Under the pieces are notes generated by a model. It did no database searches. It was not told the DNA's origin and saw nothing but the letters and a program-made list of their open reading frames with translations. From NCBI GenBank assembly GCA_002298125.1, contig DBMJ01000016.1, positions 330,902 through 394,901 on the forward strand: DNA of 64,000 nt, given 5' to 3'. Below are positions 9,925 through 18,669 of the stretch, piece after piece. Source of the stretch: Clostridium sp. UBA701. Its GTDB lineage: Bacteria > Bacillota > Clostridia > Clostridiales > Clostridiaceae. How positions within the stretch are numbered: the first letter of the stretch is position 1; every line of letters begins with the position of its first letter. Made by a program: the position numbers and the translations under genes.

Positions 9925-10605
9925 ATGGTAGACTTGCTTCTAGTTGAAGATAATTTAGAACTTGCTGATTTAATTTGTACTTTTTTAAGAAAGGATGGCT
10001 TTAGCATTATAAACGCGGATAGTGGAGAGAAGGCATTAGAATTTCTTGAAAAAGATGCTTTTAAGATTGTGCTTCTAGATATAATGCTACCTGGTATAGA
10101 TGGTTTTACAGTGTGCTCTAGCATTAGAAAAAATCATAATACACCAATCATAATAATGAGTGCAAAGGTTGATAAAGAGGATAAGATTAATGGCTTTACA
10201 CTAGGTGCAGATGATTATATTGAAAAACCAATAGACGTTGACATTTTAAGTGCGAAGATTTCAGCGTTAATGAAAAGAAACTATGAAATCAAAGCAAAAT
10301 GTACAATTATAAATTCAGGTGCTATTTCAATTAATAAAGAAGCAAATGAAGTTTATCTTGATGGAAAGCTATTAAACATGACCTCAAAGGAGTTTGAGCT
10401 ATTACTTCTACTTGTAGAGAATCCTAGTAAAACCTTAAATAAGGATTATCTATTTAATAATATTTGGGGAGCAGATAGTTTTAGTGAAAATCAAACTTTA
10501 ACTGTTCATGTAAAGATGCTTAGGGATAAGCTTGAAGAAGATCCTAAAAAGCCAAAAAGGATCGTAACTATTTGGGGAGTAGGCTATAAGTATGAAGAAA
10601 TTTAA
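9925..10605 (+). CDS. OmpR-family response regulator
   Basis: A 226-residue regulator with receiver acidic residues E8-D9, phosphoacceptor Asp52 in IVLLDIMLPG, and the switch lysine in DDYIEKPI. The C-terminal winged helix carries NMTSKEFELL, the TLTVHVKMLRDKL recognition region and the terminal IWGVGYKYE. The start codon follows the ATPase stop after a single base, and the 3' end overlaps the kinase gene by 14 nt. It probably controls its own operon. Confidence 0.93.
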   Translation: MVDLLLVEDNLELADLICTFLRKDGFSIINADSGEKALEFLEKDAFKIVLLDIMLPGIDGFTVCSSIRKNHNTPIIIMSAKVDKEDKINGFTLGADDYIEKPIDVDILSAKISALMKRNYEIKAKCTIINSGAISINKEANEVYLDGKLLNMTSKEFELLLLLVENPSKTLNKDYLFNNIWGADSFSENQTLTVHVKMLRDKLEEDPKKPKRIVTIWGVGYKYEEI

Positions 10606-11863
10606 CAAAATAATCGCTATTGTTATCGCAGCTTATTTAATAATTTCACTTACATTACTTGCCTTAGTTCAGAAAATGGATAACAAATCTAGTAGTGAAT
10701 ATAAAGTGGAAATAAACAGAATATTTTCAGGCTTAGTAGAGGGGGTATGTTTTACTGAGCCTGACTTAAGCTCTTATGAGTTTATAAAATCAGTGTCATT
10801 TTTACCTGATTCTGCAGGGACAAGCAAAAATGACATTGACAAATTTTATAAAAGTACAAATGGATTAAAATACGAAATTAAACCTTGGTATGATGGAGGT
10901 AAATTATTGGGTTATTTAAGATTTAATTATATAGATAAGAATTATAATAATAGTATTTTATTAATAGTAGAATTCATATTATTTATCTTTGCAACTATAA
11001 TAATTTCAGTTTTGCTGTATATTAGAAATTCCATTCTTAAGCCTTTTAATATTCTAAGTAAAATACCTTACGAATTATCAAAAGGTAACCTTAAGGAAGA
11101 GCTTAAAGAAAATAAAAATAGATATTTTGGTAAGTTTGTTTGGGGAATTAATGTACTTAGAGAAAATTTAGATCATCATAAAATAAAAGAGCTTAAGCTT
11201 GAAAAGGAAAAGAAGCTTTTACTACTTTCAATTTCACATGATATAAAAACACCGTTAAACACAATAAAGCTTTATGCAAAGGCCATAGCAGAAGAGGTTT
11301 ATGATACTAATGAAAAGAAAATATTAGCAGCAAAGCAAATACAAGAAAAATCAGTAGAAATAGAAAGTTTTGTAAAAGAAATAATAAAAACATCAAGTGA
11401 AGATGTCCTTGAAATTGAAGTTATTAATAGTGAATTTTATCTAAAGGATTTGATAGATAAAGTAATAATAACATATAAAGAAAAATGTATTTTAAAAATG
11501 ATAGATTTTATTGTAGAAGACTACAGTAATAAATTAGTTAAAGGTAATTTAGATAGAGCATTTGAAGTTATAGGAAATATCATAGAAAATGCCTTTAAGT
11601 ACGGTGATGGTAAGGAAATAAAAATATCTTTTTATGAAGAAGATTACTGTCAGCTTATTAAAATATTCAATAGTGGAGAAACAATAAGTCAAAATGAATT
11701 CAATCATATTTTTGATAGCTTCTATAGAGGTAGTAATGCAAAAGACAAGCAAGGAAATGGCCTGGGGCTTTATATTTGTAAGTATATAATGGAAAAGATG
11801 GACGGAGAAATTTTTGCAGAATGTAAAAAGGAAGGCATGAGTTTTACATTAGTATTGAGATAG
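10592..11863 (+). CDS. Sensor histidine kinase
   Basis: A 423-residue kinase with a first membrane segment at about residues 5-27, an external domain of about 100 residues, a second membrane segment (about 127-150), a short HAMP-like linker, H-box SISHDIKTPL, N-box NIIENAFKYG, a reduced G1 region and G2 motif GNGLGLYICK. Unlike the Bce-type kinase upstream it has a true extracytoplasmic sensor domain, so it could detect its signal directly. The gene overlaps the regulator gene, and the operon ends here. Confidence 0.92.
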   Translation: MKKFNKIIAIVIAAYLIISLTLLALVQKMDNKSSSEYKVEINRIFSGLVEGVCFTEPDLSSYEFIKSVSFLPDSAGTSKNDIDKFYKSTNGLKYEIKPWYDGGKLLGYLRFNYIDKNYNNSILLIVEFILFIFATIIISVLLYIRNSILKPFNILSKIPYELSKGNLKEELKENKNRYFGKFVWGINVLRENLDHHKIKELKLEKEKKLLLLSISHDIKTPLNTIKLYAKAIAEEVYDTNEKKILAAKQIQEKSVEIESFVKEIIKTSSEDVLEIEVINSEFYLKDLIDKVIITYKEKCILKMIDFIVEDYSNKLVKGNLDRAFEVIGNIIENAFKYGDGKEIKISFYEEDYCQLIKIFNSGETISQNEFNHIFDSFYRGSNAKDKQGNGLGLYICKYIMEKMDGEIFAECKKEGMSFTLVLR

Positions 11864-12014
11864 ATAATTTATAGAATAATTTTATATTTAGCATGGCGAA
11901 CTTACCAAGTGAACGAAGGTGAGTCAGGTTTCCTTAAATAATGTAGATTCTTTATGAAACAGTTGATATTAGTAGATTTAGCAAGAATAGAAGGATTATA
12001 AATTATAGCTTTTA

Positions 12015-12048
12015 AGACTACCACTCTTTTAATGGGTGGTAGTTTTTC
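12015..12048 (+). terminator. Rho-independent terminator
   Basis: ACTACCACTC, a 7-nt loop, then GGGTGGTAGT followed by a T tract. It lies about 150 bases after the kinase stop and closes the four-gene cassette. Within the gap 11864-12250 the only other structures are a short hairpin near 11900 and the promoter of the next gene. Confidence 0.85.
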
Positions 12049-12198
12049 ATATAAGTTTGCTCCTAAATATACATGCCTATATTGCTTGTCTTTAGAATTT
12101 GTGGATTTATTATCATGGTATATATTTACTTTGTTGGTTTATCATTTGTATAATTGAATAAAGCATAGGATAGAATTTAATTTTTTTGAAATAGATTA

Positions 12199-12229
12199 TT
12201 GACCTTTCCCCTGCGTAAAGGTCTAGACT
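12199..12229 (+). promoter_or_regulatory. MerR-type promoter with 19-bp spacer and operator dyad
   Basis: TTGACC (12199-12204) and TAGACT (12224-12229) are separated by 19 bases, the lengthened spacer typical of MerR-activated promoters. The spacer is covered by a dyad with arms GACCTTT (12201-12207) and AAAGGTC (12217-12223). The MerR-family gene begins 21 bases downstream, so autoregulation is very likely. Confidence 0.8.
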
Positions 12230-12250
12230 ATAGACAGAGAGGTGAGTGCT

Positions 12251-13768
12251 ATGCTAAAGATTGGTGAAGTTGCTGCAAATTATAATATTTCAAACAGGAC
12301 TCTTCGTTATTGGGAAGAGGTTGGAATATTAAAGAGTTGCCGAAGGGATAATGGATATAGGTATTATGATGAGGATAACATTAAAAGAATAAAGCAGATT
12401 ATAATGCTGCGTATGCTTGATCTACCTATACGAGATATTCAGAGTATATTCTTAACAGGTAAGCTAACTGTAGCCATTGATGCATTGACTAGGCATCTTG
12501 AAGAAACAAATCATCGAACTGATGAGCTTAAGGCTTTAGGGATAGTTTTAGAACAGCTTATTATGATAATAAGGTCTCATCAGAGCTTAGATAATGCATT
12601 TAAATATCTTGATGTTCCAAACAACTCTGCCATTCTTAAGCTGAAGGAAGCACTTGAAATTATACTCTCAGAAAGGGAAAAAGACATGTCTATTTCAAGC
12701 TATTGTAACACTGATGTAAGGATAGTCAATCTGCCCAGATTGACAGTTGCAAGTTACTCTGTTATTAGCGAAGCTCCAGAGAAGGATTGCTGGGAGAAGA
12801 TAATTAGTCTTATTAAGGGATATTCTATGGATGAGAAACCTGGCTTTAGACATTTTGGCTTTGGGTTCAACAATTCAAGGGGAGAATATGGCTATGAAAT
12901 GTGGGTGGTAGTTCCCGAAGATTTTAAAGTACCTAAGCCCTTTGAAAGAAAGGATTTCCACGGAGGGTTATTTGCAGCCTTACCTACTTATTTGCCTATG
13001 ATAGGGGAACGTTGGGACCAACTTCAAGAATGGGTTACGGAAAATGAAGATTTTGAGTTGGATTTTCACCCTGAAAAAATGAGGTATTATCTTGAAGAAT
13101 GCCTAGATTATAATGCTTTTAACTCCAAGGAAATTGAAGAAACCAAAAGACAGCTGGATCTCCTGCTGCCAATTAAGAGGATAACGAAGGAAGATATTAT
13201 CAGTAAGTCTAGCATATCAGAGATAGTATTGGAACTAGAGCCTAAAAAAGTGGTATTACATGACATTAATTTGGCAGGATGCTTTTTTGAGCAAAAAGAA
13301 GAAACTTTTCCATGGAAGAAGCATGTTCCGTGGTACAAGCTAGCTCAATGCATATATAAAACTGGAAAGGATTTTCAGCAAAGGATGGATGCTAGCAACA
13401 ATACCTTTGCTTTGCTTTATGGGGAGACACGGTTTTCACTGCCTTTTTATCTTGATTCAAAGGAAGGATTTGTTTCTAAGGTTTTTGGAGGCGTAGAGAT
13501 AAACCAATCCTTTGAAAGCTATCCAGAAGGATTGGTGGAGCAGGTTTTACCAGAAAGAGAGTACTTAGTTTTTAGTGTGTGGATATCTCCAGAAATAGTT
13601 ACCAGAAAAAAATTACCCAACCAAAAGCTTTATAAAGCTGCAGCCGAATATATATTAAAGCATAAAAATGAAGTGGATTTTACTTACTGCCTCGAAAGAG
13701 AGTATCGCAAAGATGGTGGAAATGTAGATAGAATAGAATTATATATACCTAAAATGGCAGCCATATGA
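12251..13768 (+). CDS. MerR-family regulator with two GyrI-like effector domains
   Basis: A 505-residue regulator. Residues 1-70 are a MerR winged helix (IGEVAANYNISNRTLRYWEE), followed by a helical dimerisation segment. A first GyrI-like domain spans about 155-290 (starts VRIVNLPRLTVASYS) and a second about 320-500 (LEPKKVVLHDINLAGCF to RIELYIPKM). Most relatives carry only one such domain, so this is unusually long. The start at ATG 12251 is favoured over GTG 12242 because GAGGTG precedes it. It is transcribed alone from a MerR-type promoter. It probably binds a bulky hydrophobic ligand; its target beyond itself is not visible. The last codons lie inside an inverted repeat. Confidence 0.85.
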   Translation: MLKIGEVAANYNISNRTLRYWEEVGILKSCRRDNGYRYYDEDNIKRIKQIIMLRMLDLPIRDIQSIFLTGKLTVAIDALTRHLEETNHRTDELKALGIVLEQLIMIIRSHQSLDNAFKYLDVPNNSAILKLKEALEIILSEREKDMSISSYCNTDVRIVNLPRLTVASYSVISEAPEKDCWEKIISLIKGYSMDEKPGFRHFGFGFNNSRGEYGYEMWVVVPEDFKVPKPFERKDFHGGLFAALPTYLPMIGERWDQLQEWVTENEDFELDFHPEKMRYYLEECLDYNAFNSKEIEETKRQLDLLLPIKRITKEDIISKSSISEIVLELEPKKVVLHDINLAGCFFEQKEETFPWKKHVPWYKLAQCIYKTGKDFQQRMDASNNTFALLYGETRFSLPFYLDSKEGFVSKVFGGVEINQSFESYPEGLVEQVLPEREYLVFSVWISPEIVTRKKLPNQKLYKAAAEYILKHKNEVDFTYCLEREYRKDGGNVDRIELYIPKMAAI

Positions 13769-13781
13769 GTTATAACTTATT
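13753..13781 (+). repeat. Left arm of 29-bp inverted repeat around the transposase gene
   Basis: This 29-base segment matches the reverse complement of 14692-14720 at 28 positions. It contains the end of the MerR gene (codons for MAAI and stop) and the stop codon of the transposase gene on the opposite strand. The core AGTTATAACT is itself palindromic. Confidence 0.9.
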
Positions 13782-14631
13782 TATGTCCTTGAAGAAGTTT
13801 TGAAAGTGCAGGTTGACTTGTATTAAAGTAGTCTGCAATTTCTGAAAGAGTATATTTTTCCTCTAGAGCTTTTTTTACTAGAGCAATTTTTATGTGAGTT
13901 AAATATCTTTTTCTACAGCCTGAAGCTATTAATTCTATATCTTCAGGATGTAGTTTAGATGAGTCAACAATTTCTTGCATTGAAACTCTTGTCGGCAACT
14001 CTAATTTCATATCTGGATATATGTTTTGAGCTTTATATTGGTTTAATTGTTGGTTGAAAAACTCATAATCCTTTTCAGCTGTTTCCTCATTTCCATTGGA
14101 GTTCATAAGCTTTAAATAAAGTTCGAGGGCCTTTTGCTTATTAGTATCAAATACTAATAGTGGGAAACTAACATTTACAAAATTTGAGGAACCTCTTAAA
14201 TAAAATTTATGACTTCTCCAACTATAATCATCAACTTTAGTACATATTTTTGCTCGTACGGGGTTTCTATGAATATACCTTATGAGCCATAGAAAATATT
14301 CATTCGATTGCACTAACTTGCTGTTGAATCTTCCTTGGAAGACATGTCCATTAAGGTTTAACTTATCTTTAATAAATTTTCCTGTTACATTATTGATATT
14401 AAACATTACATCGCTTATGGAATCTTTGAAGGTTTGTATTAACAAATGATAATGATTGTTCATAATAACATATGCAAGAATACTATAATCAAATTTCTTA
14501 TTGTATTCTTTTAACTGTTTCATGAAAAAACTTTTAGCAGCATCATCTTCAAATATAAAAGCTTTATTATTCCCTCTTTGCCATACATGATGAATGGCCC
14601 CTTCAAAATTTCCTCTTTCCCGGTTTGACAT
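13777..14631 (-). CDS. REP-associated-type (Y1, HUH) transposase
   Basis: A 284-residue single-strand transposase of the IS200-like Y1 class. The metal-binding HUH pair is visible in NNHYHLLIQ, and the likely catalytic tyrosine in LIRYIHRNPVRAK follows the FQGRFNSKLV strand, as in REP-associated transposases. The C-terminus adds a helix-turn-helix (LSEIADYFNTSQPALSKLL) that may bind the repeats. ATG 14631 is preferred over GTG 14640 because GAGGTG lies just upstream of it. The gene sits alone between two convergent-facing partners and is bounded by near-perfect inverted repeats. It looks intact. Confidence 0.88.
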   Translation of the reverse strand: MSNRERGNFEGAIHHVWQRGNNKAFIFEDDAAKSFFMKQLKEYNKKFDYSILAYVIMNNHYHLLIQTFKDSISDVMFNINNVTGKFIKDKLNLNGHVFQGRFNSKLVQSNEYFLWLIRYIHRNPVRAKICTKVDDYSWRSHKFYLRGSSNFVNVSFPLLVFDTNKQKALELYLKLMNSNGNEETAEKDYEFFNQQLNQYKAQNIYPDMKLELPTRVSMQEIVDSSKLHPEDIELIASGCRKRYLTHIKIALVKKALEEKYTLSEIADYFNTSQPALSKLLQGHK

Positions 14632-14691
14632 TGACTTCACCTCAGCCTAAAGTCTTGCCATTTATATACCATTTAATCCTGTGATTATAAT

Positions 14692-14720
14692 AATAAGTTA
14701 TAACTCATATGGATGCCATT
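14692..14720 (-). repeat. Right arm of 29-bp inverted repeat around the transposase gene
   Basis: Reverse complement of 13753-13781 with one mismatch. It contains the end of the NUDIX gene (codons for MASI and stop). The two arms are separated by 910 bases that hold only the transposase gene and its leader. Confidence 0.9.
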
Positions 14721-15307
14721 GTCTGTAGTATCAATAACGCCTTAATATCTATTTTAATATCTTTCTTAAGCAATTCCCTTGCTTCCTGCCTATTCACAAG
14801 AATTGCTTCTATATCCTCATCGTCCTCAAGATATCTGTCTGAAAGCTCTCCTTCACAGCTGCAATAAACCATGGCTACGGATTCGTCTGTCATCCCTGAG
14901 GATACATAGACCTTTTGCTTTGTCTTTTCGTAGTCTATCTTTAGAAGAGACAGGCCGGTTTCCTCCTTAAGCTCTCTACCTACAGCTTCCTCCATGACTT
15001 CGTTTTTATCTACAAGTCCTGCAGGGAGCTCATATACGTAGTCATTTAACGGAATCCTAAACTGCTTTATAAGCACAAGGCTATTAGTGCTCTCATGGAT
15101 GGCGGCTATTATAACAGCGTCTATGCTCTCCTCCCTGCCCTGAAAAAATTGTGCCATGAGAGTGCTGTAATCCTTTCTAGATGCAATAGTCCAATGCCTT
15201 TTATCTCCCTTTTTATTCTCATATTCAGCATCATAAAGACTAAGATACTTAGTCTCTGCAAGAGGGGTAATTTTTTTTATTTTATTTTTCACTTTGTTTT
15301 TTATCAT
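14705..15307 (-). CDS. NUDIX hydrolase, ADP-ribose pyrophosphatase-like
   Basis: A 200-residue protein with a complete NUDIX box: G-x5-E-x7-REL-x-EE-x-G, seen as GLVDKNE then VGRELKEETGL. The strand before it (DAVIIAAIHESTNSLVLIKQFR) and the ELPAG lead-in match the ADP-ribose/nucleoside diphosphate-sugar pyrophosphatase subgroup. It would hydrolyse a nucleoside diphosphate derivative in the cytoplasm. ATG 15307 is chosen over GTG 15314-15316 because AGGTG is well placed before it. The C-terminal MASI and stop lie within the inverted repeat, so its last residues may have been replaced when that element arrived. Confidence 0.88.
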   Translation of the reverse strand: MIKNKVKNKIKKITPLAETKYLSLYDAEYENKKGDKRHWTIASRKDYSTLMAQFFQGREESIDAVIIAAIHESTNSLVLIKQFRIPLNDYVYELPAGLVDKNEVMEEAVGRELKEETGLSLLKIDYEKTKQKVYVSSGMTDESVAMVYCSCEGELSDRYLEDDEDIEAILVNRQEARELLKKDIKIDIKALLILQTMASI

Positions 15308-15493
15308 AATTAACACCTGCCATTACAATTAATTTTTTACCGGAATCAAAAAACCACCTGCATCGTAATAAAAACATCAAATGCATCGGAATAACACACA
15401 ACGGGCACTGAAGCATAAACTCCATTTGAAGCGAAGTTTCACCTTATAATTATACCTCTTTGTGCAGCTTTCTCCAACCTATGTTATAATTAA

Positions 15494-15574
15494 GGGATTA
15501 GAAAAAATAAATTAGGGATTAGAAAATAAATTAAGGATTAGAAAAAATAAGTTAGGTATTAAAAAAATAAGTTA
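15494..15574 (+). repeat. Four-copy degenerate tandem repeat of about 20 bp
   Basis: The unit GGGATTAGAAAAAATAAATT occurs four times in succession with small indels and substitutions, ending 12 bases before the helicase start codon. It lies in the promoter/leader position of that gene. Confidence 0.8.
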
Positions 15575-15586
15575 TGGAGAAAAGAT

Positions 15587-18493
15587 ATGTTAAAGGAAGG
15601 CAAACAGCTTAAAATATTCAAAAGCGAAAGCAATATCTTAGATATGCTTTTAGTGGATGATAAAAAGAGTGAAGAAATAAAAATAGAAATATTTATAAAT
15701 AAAAATGAGTGGAGTGACAGGCTTACTGCTGAGTTTAAGATCGGCCTTAATTCCATGAGCTCTAATAATCTTTATATTTTAAAGGATATTAAGCAGTTTT
15801 TAGTGGCTCTTTACAATAAAATCCCCATAAGCTATAGCAAAAATTTTACCTTTAATATCAGACATCAAAGGCTAAATACAAGAGACAAAAGGCTTATAGA
15901 TTTTATTGAAACCTTAATAGAGCTAAAGGGCAGCCATAAATATGTAAATAGGAATGAAGAAAAGGTTATAGATGGCAAATATCTAAATATCCCAAACTCC
16001 ATGGTAAGAGAATTTTTTGAGGTCATATCAAAGCATAGGGTTTTTCTAAATGAGGGCTTTTTCAATAGACCTGTGGAAACGGAGTTTTTGCATGAGCAGC
16101 CTCCTATAGATTTTGATATAAAGCTTTTAATGGATAACTATGTGCTAAAGTCCCCAGGAGGAATGCCTGAGGTGTTAGGCTCTAAAAATGACGTTTTTTT
16201 ATATGGCTCAATCATATATTTGCCAGAGTATGAGTATTGCTATAAGATTGCCCCTTACATTAAGGTGTTTAAACGCAGCAGGGCTGTAACTATAGGGTGT
16301 AAAGAGGAGGATAACATATTAAGAAAGTTAATCCCGGAGCTTAGCTATCTATCCCCGCAGGTTACACTATCCAAATCTATAAAGGAGAAGATAGTAACAG
16401 GTGAGTGCAGCTTTAGTTTTTACTTTGACCAGGAAGAAAAGGATATTATACTTGCAGTAAAGGTGGCTTATGGCGGTTATCAATTCAATATGCTTGAAGA
16501 TTGCAGTGAAAAGATAATATATAGGGATTCTAAAAAGGAACAAAGGGTAATTTCAACCCTTAGGGGCTTAGGCTTTCATGAGATTAAGGAGAAATTTTAT
16601 CTTTTAATGGAAGAAGACTATATTTTTAGATTTTTCAAGAGTGAAATCGATAAACTAAAAGAACTGGGAGAGGTATATTATTCTGAGAGCTTTAAAGGTA
16701 TAAAAGCCATTGGCAAAAAAGGTATCAGTGGTGATATTAAGGCTGGAAAATACAACTATTTTGAGCTTAGCTTTCAAATTGGAGATATACCAGCAGAGGA
16801 GACTACCCATATCCTTAGGGCCTTTAGGGATAATCAAAAATACTACAAGCTGAAAACTGGGGAATATCTTGATCTGGAGGAGCTTCAGCTAAATAGTTTT
16901 TTAAAGCTTTTAGATTCAGTTTCTCCGGAGAAGGTACACGAGAATTGCATTGAAGTAGCTAGAGGCAAGGGTGCCTATTTATATGGTTATCTAGAGGAAA
17001 ACAGTATCAGATACATAAAGGGAAAGTCAGAGTTGAAGGAAATAAGAGATAAGCTTAAAAATATTCATAAGCTAAAGCAAAGCGAGCCAGTTGGTTTAAA
17101 GGGTGAGCTTAGAGCATATCAGAAGGTAGGCTATAATTGGTTTAAGACATTGGACTATCTAGGCTTTGGTGGAATACTAGGAGATGAAATGGGGCTTGGT
17201 AAAACCCTGCAGACCATTGCCTTCTTAGCAGCTAACAAGGGAAGTCGTGCCTTAATTGTAGTTCCCACCTCTTTAACCTATAACTGGATGAGTGAATTTG
17301 AAAAATTCGCCCCTGATGTAGCTGTTGCTGCAGTTAACGGGTCAAGAGAAGATAGAGAAGAAAAGTTTTCAAATATGGATAATTATGACGTTATTATTAC
17401 AACCTATAACCTGCTAAAAAGGGATATAGAGTTTTATAAGGACATAGAATTTGATTACTGCATCTTAGATGAAGCTCAATATATAAAAAATCCAAATTCC
17501 CAAAATGCGGGAGCTGTAAAGGAGATTAAGGCACGTACACGCTTTGCTCTATCTGGAACGCCCATAGAAAACTCTCTTATGGAGCTTTGGTCCATATTTG
17601 ATTTTATTATGCCGGGATATCTTTATGATGAAAAGAGATTCAGTGTAAGATATCATAAAAAGCTGAGGGAAAGCCCAGAGGTGTTAGAGGAGCTAAATAA
17701 ACTTATAAAGCCCTTTATTTTAAGGAGAAGGAAGAAGGAGGTTATTAAGGAGCTCCCTGACAAGATAGAAAAGACCCTTATGGTGACCTTGGAGGAGGAG
17801 CAAAAGAGAGTTTATAAAACCTATGCCAGCTACGCTGTGGAACTAATTAAAAAGAAGGTGCGGGATGATGAATTTAAGAGTAGTAAGATAGAAATACTTG
17901 CTTATCTTACAAAGCTGAGACAGCTATGTCTTGATCCTTCGGTTTTGATGAAGGACTATAATGGCGGCAGTGGAAAGATTGAAGCCCTTGTGGAGCTGCT
18001 TTTACAAAGCATAGAGGAGGGGCATAGAATATTAGTATTTTCTCAGTTTACCACTGTATTAAAAAATATTGGTAAGAGAATTGCAGCTGAAAATATTGCC
18101 TATAGTTATCTTGATGGCTCTATACCTTCAGAAAAAAGAATGGAGCTGGTAAGGGCCTTTAATGCTGGAGAAAATTCAGTATTTTTAATAAGCCTGAAGG
18201 CTGGAGGAACAGGATTAAATTTAACCTCAGCTGATATTGTAGTCCACTTTGACCCATGGTGGAATCCAGCAGTGGAGGAGCAAGCCACAGACAGAGCTCA
18301 TAGAATAGGGCAAAAAAATGTGGTTGAGGTAATAAAAATCATAGCCAAGGGTACTATAGAGGAGAAGATAGTGTCACTACAGGGAGAGAAGAAAAAGCTT
18401 ATATCAAGGCTTATGGGAGATGACTTGTCTAGTGGTGAAGGTTTTGCAGCACTAAGCGATGAGGAAATATTTGAATTATTCACGGCGGAATAG
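15587..18493 (+). CDS. SNF2-family DNA helicase/translocase
   Basis: A 968-residue protein. The N-terminal about 500 residues resemble the bacterial SNF2-associated region without recognisable catalytic motifs. The motor follows: motif I GDEMGLGKTLQTIAF (about residue 540), Ia in VVPTSLTYNW, motif II DEAQ, motif III ALSGTPIENS, then the second RecA lobe with VFSQFTTVL, SLKAGGTGLNLT and the terminal HRIGQ. Such proteins use ATP to move along duplex DNA and remodel nucleoprotein complexes; solitary chromosomal copies are common in Firmicutes. No restriction or phage-defence partner is adjacent, so a housekeeping role is more likely than defence. GGAGAAA precedes the ATG. Confidence 0.92.
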   Translation: MLKEGKQLKIFKSESNILDMLLVDDKKSEEIKIEIFINKNEWSDRLTAEFKIGLNSMSSNNLYILKDIKQFLVALYNKIPISYSKNFTFNIRHQRLNTRDKRLIDFIETLIELKGSHKYVNRNEEKVIDGKYLNIPNSMVREFFEVISKHRVFLNEGFFNRPVETEFLHEQPPIDFDIKLLMDNYVLKSPGGMPEVLGSKNDVFLYGSIIYLPEYEYCYKIAPYIKVFKRSRAVTIGCKEEDNILRKLIPELSYLSPQVTLSKSIKEKIVTGECSFSFYFDQEEKDIILAVKVAYGGYQFNMLEDCSEKIIYRDSKKEQRVISTLRGLGFHEIKEKFYLLMEEDYIFRFFKSEIDKLKELGEVYYSESFKGIKAIGKKGISGDIKAGKYNYFELSFQIGDIPAEETTHILRAFRDNQKYYKLKTGEYLDLEELQLNSFLKLLDSVSPEKVHENCIEVARGKGAYLYGYLEENSIRYIKGKSELKEIRDKLKNIHKLKQSEPVGLKGELRAYQKVGYNWFKTLDYLGFGGILGDEMGLGKTLQTIAFLAANKGSRALIVVPTSLTYNWMSEFEKFAPDVAVAAVNGSREDREEKFSNMDNYDVIITTYNLLKRDIEFYKDIEFDYCILDEAQYIKNPNSQNAGAVKEIKARTRFALSGTPIENSLMELWSIFDFIMPGYLYDEKRFSVRYHKKLRESPEVLEELNKLIKPFILRRRKKEVIKELPDKIEKTLMVTLEEEQKRVYKTYASYAVELIKKKVRDDEFKSSKIEILAYLTKLRQLCLDPSVLMKDYNGGSGKIEALVELLLQSIEEGHRILVFSQFTTVLKNIGKRIAAENIAYSYLDGSIPSEKRMELVRAFNAGENSVFLISLKAGGTGLNLTSADIVVHFDPWWNPAVEEQATDRAHRIGQKNVVEVIKIIAKGTIEEKIVSLQGEKKKLISRLMGDDLSSGEGFAALSDEEIFELFTAE

Positions 18494-18538
18494 AGAAGCT
18501 GAAAAGTTGGCAGATGGAGTATTTACTGAATTATAGAA

Positions 18539-18584
18539 GCACAAAAAAGCTTTTAGTGTTAATAGCACTGGAGCTTTTTTTATT
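18539..18584 (+). terminator. Rho-independent terminator after the SNF2 gene
   Basis: AAAAAAGCT and its complement AGCTTTTTTT flank an inner AGTG/CACT stem with a TTAATAG loop. It lies about 50 bases after the stop codon. Confidence 0.75.
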
Positions 18585-18642
18585 CTGTAAAAAATGTCGT
18601 TTTATGCATTAATAAAGGATAGAAGCAATTAGCAAATATTAC

Positions 18643-18669
18643 TAAACTGTTAACGATTTTATTCGATAT
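18643..18669 (+). promoter_or_regulatory. Sigma-D (flagellar/chemotaxis)-like promoter
   Basis: TAAA (18643-18646), a 15-base spacer and TTCGATAT (18662-18669) match the Gram-positive sigma-D pattern TAAA-N15-GCCGATAT at most positions. It precedes a chemoreceptor gene, the usual kind of sigma-D target, leaving an untranslated leader of about 180 bases. The leader shows no riboswitch that I recognise. Confidence 0.5.

Noticed and set aside
15587..18493. SNF2 helicase as part of a DISARM- or restriction-like defence island
   Set aside because: No methyltransferase, nuclease or other defence gene is adjacent on either side, and solitary SNF2 proteins are common in Firmicutes.
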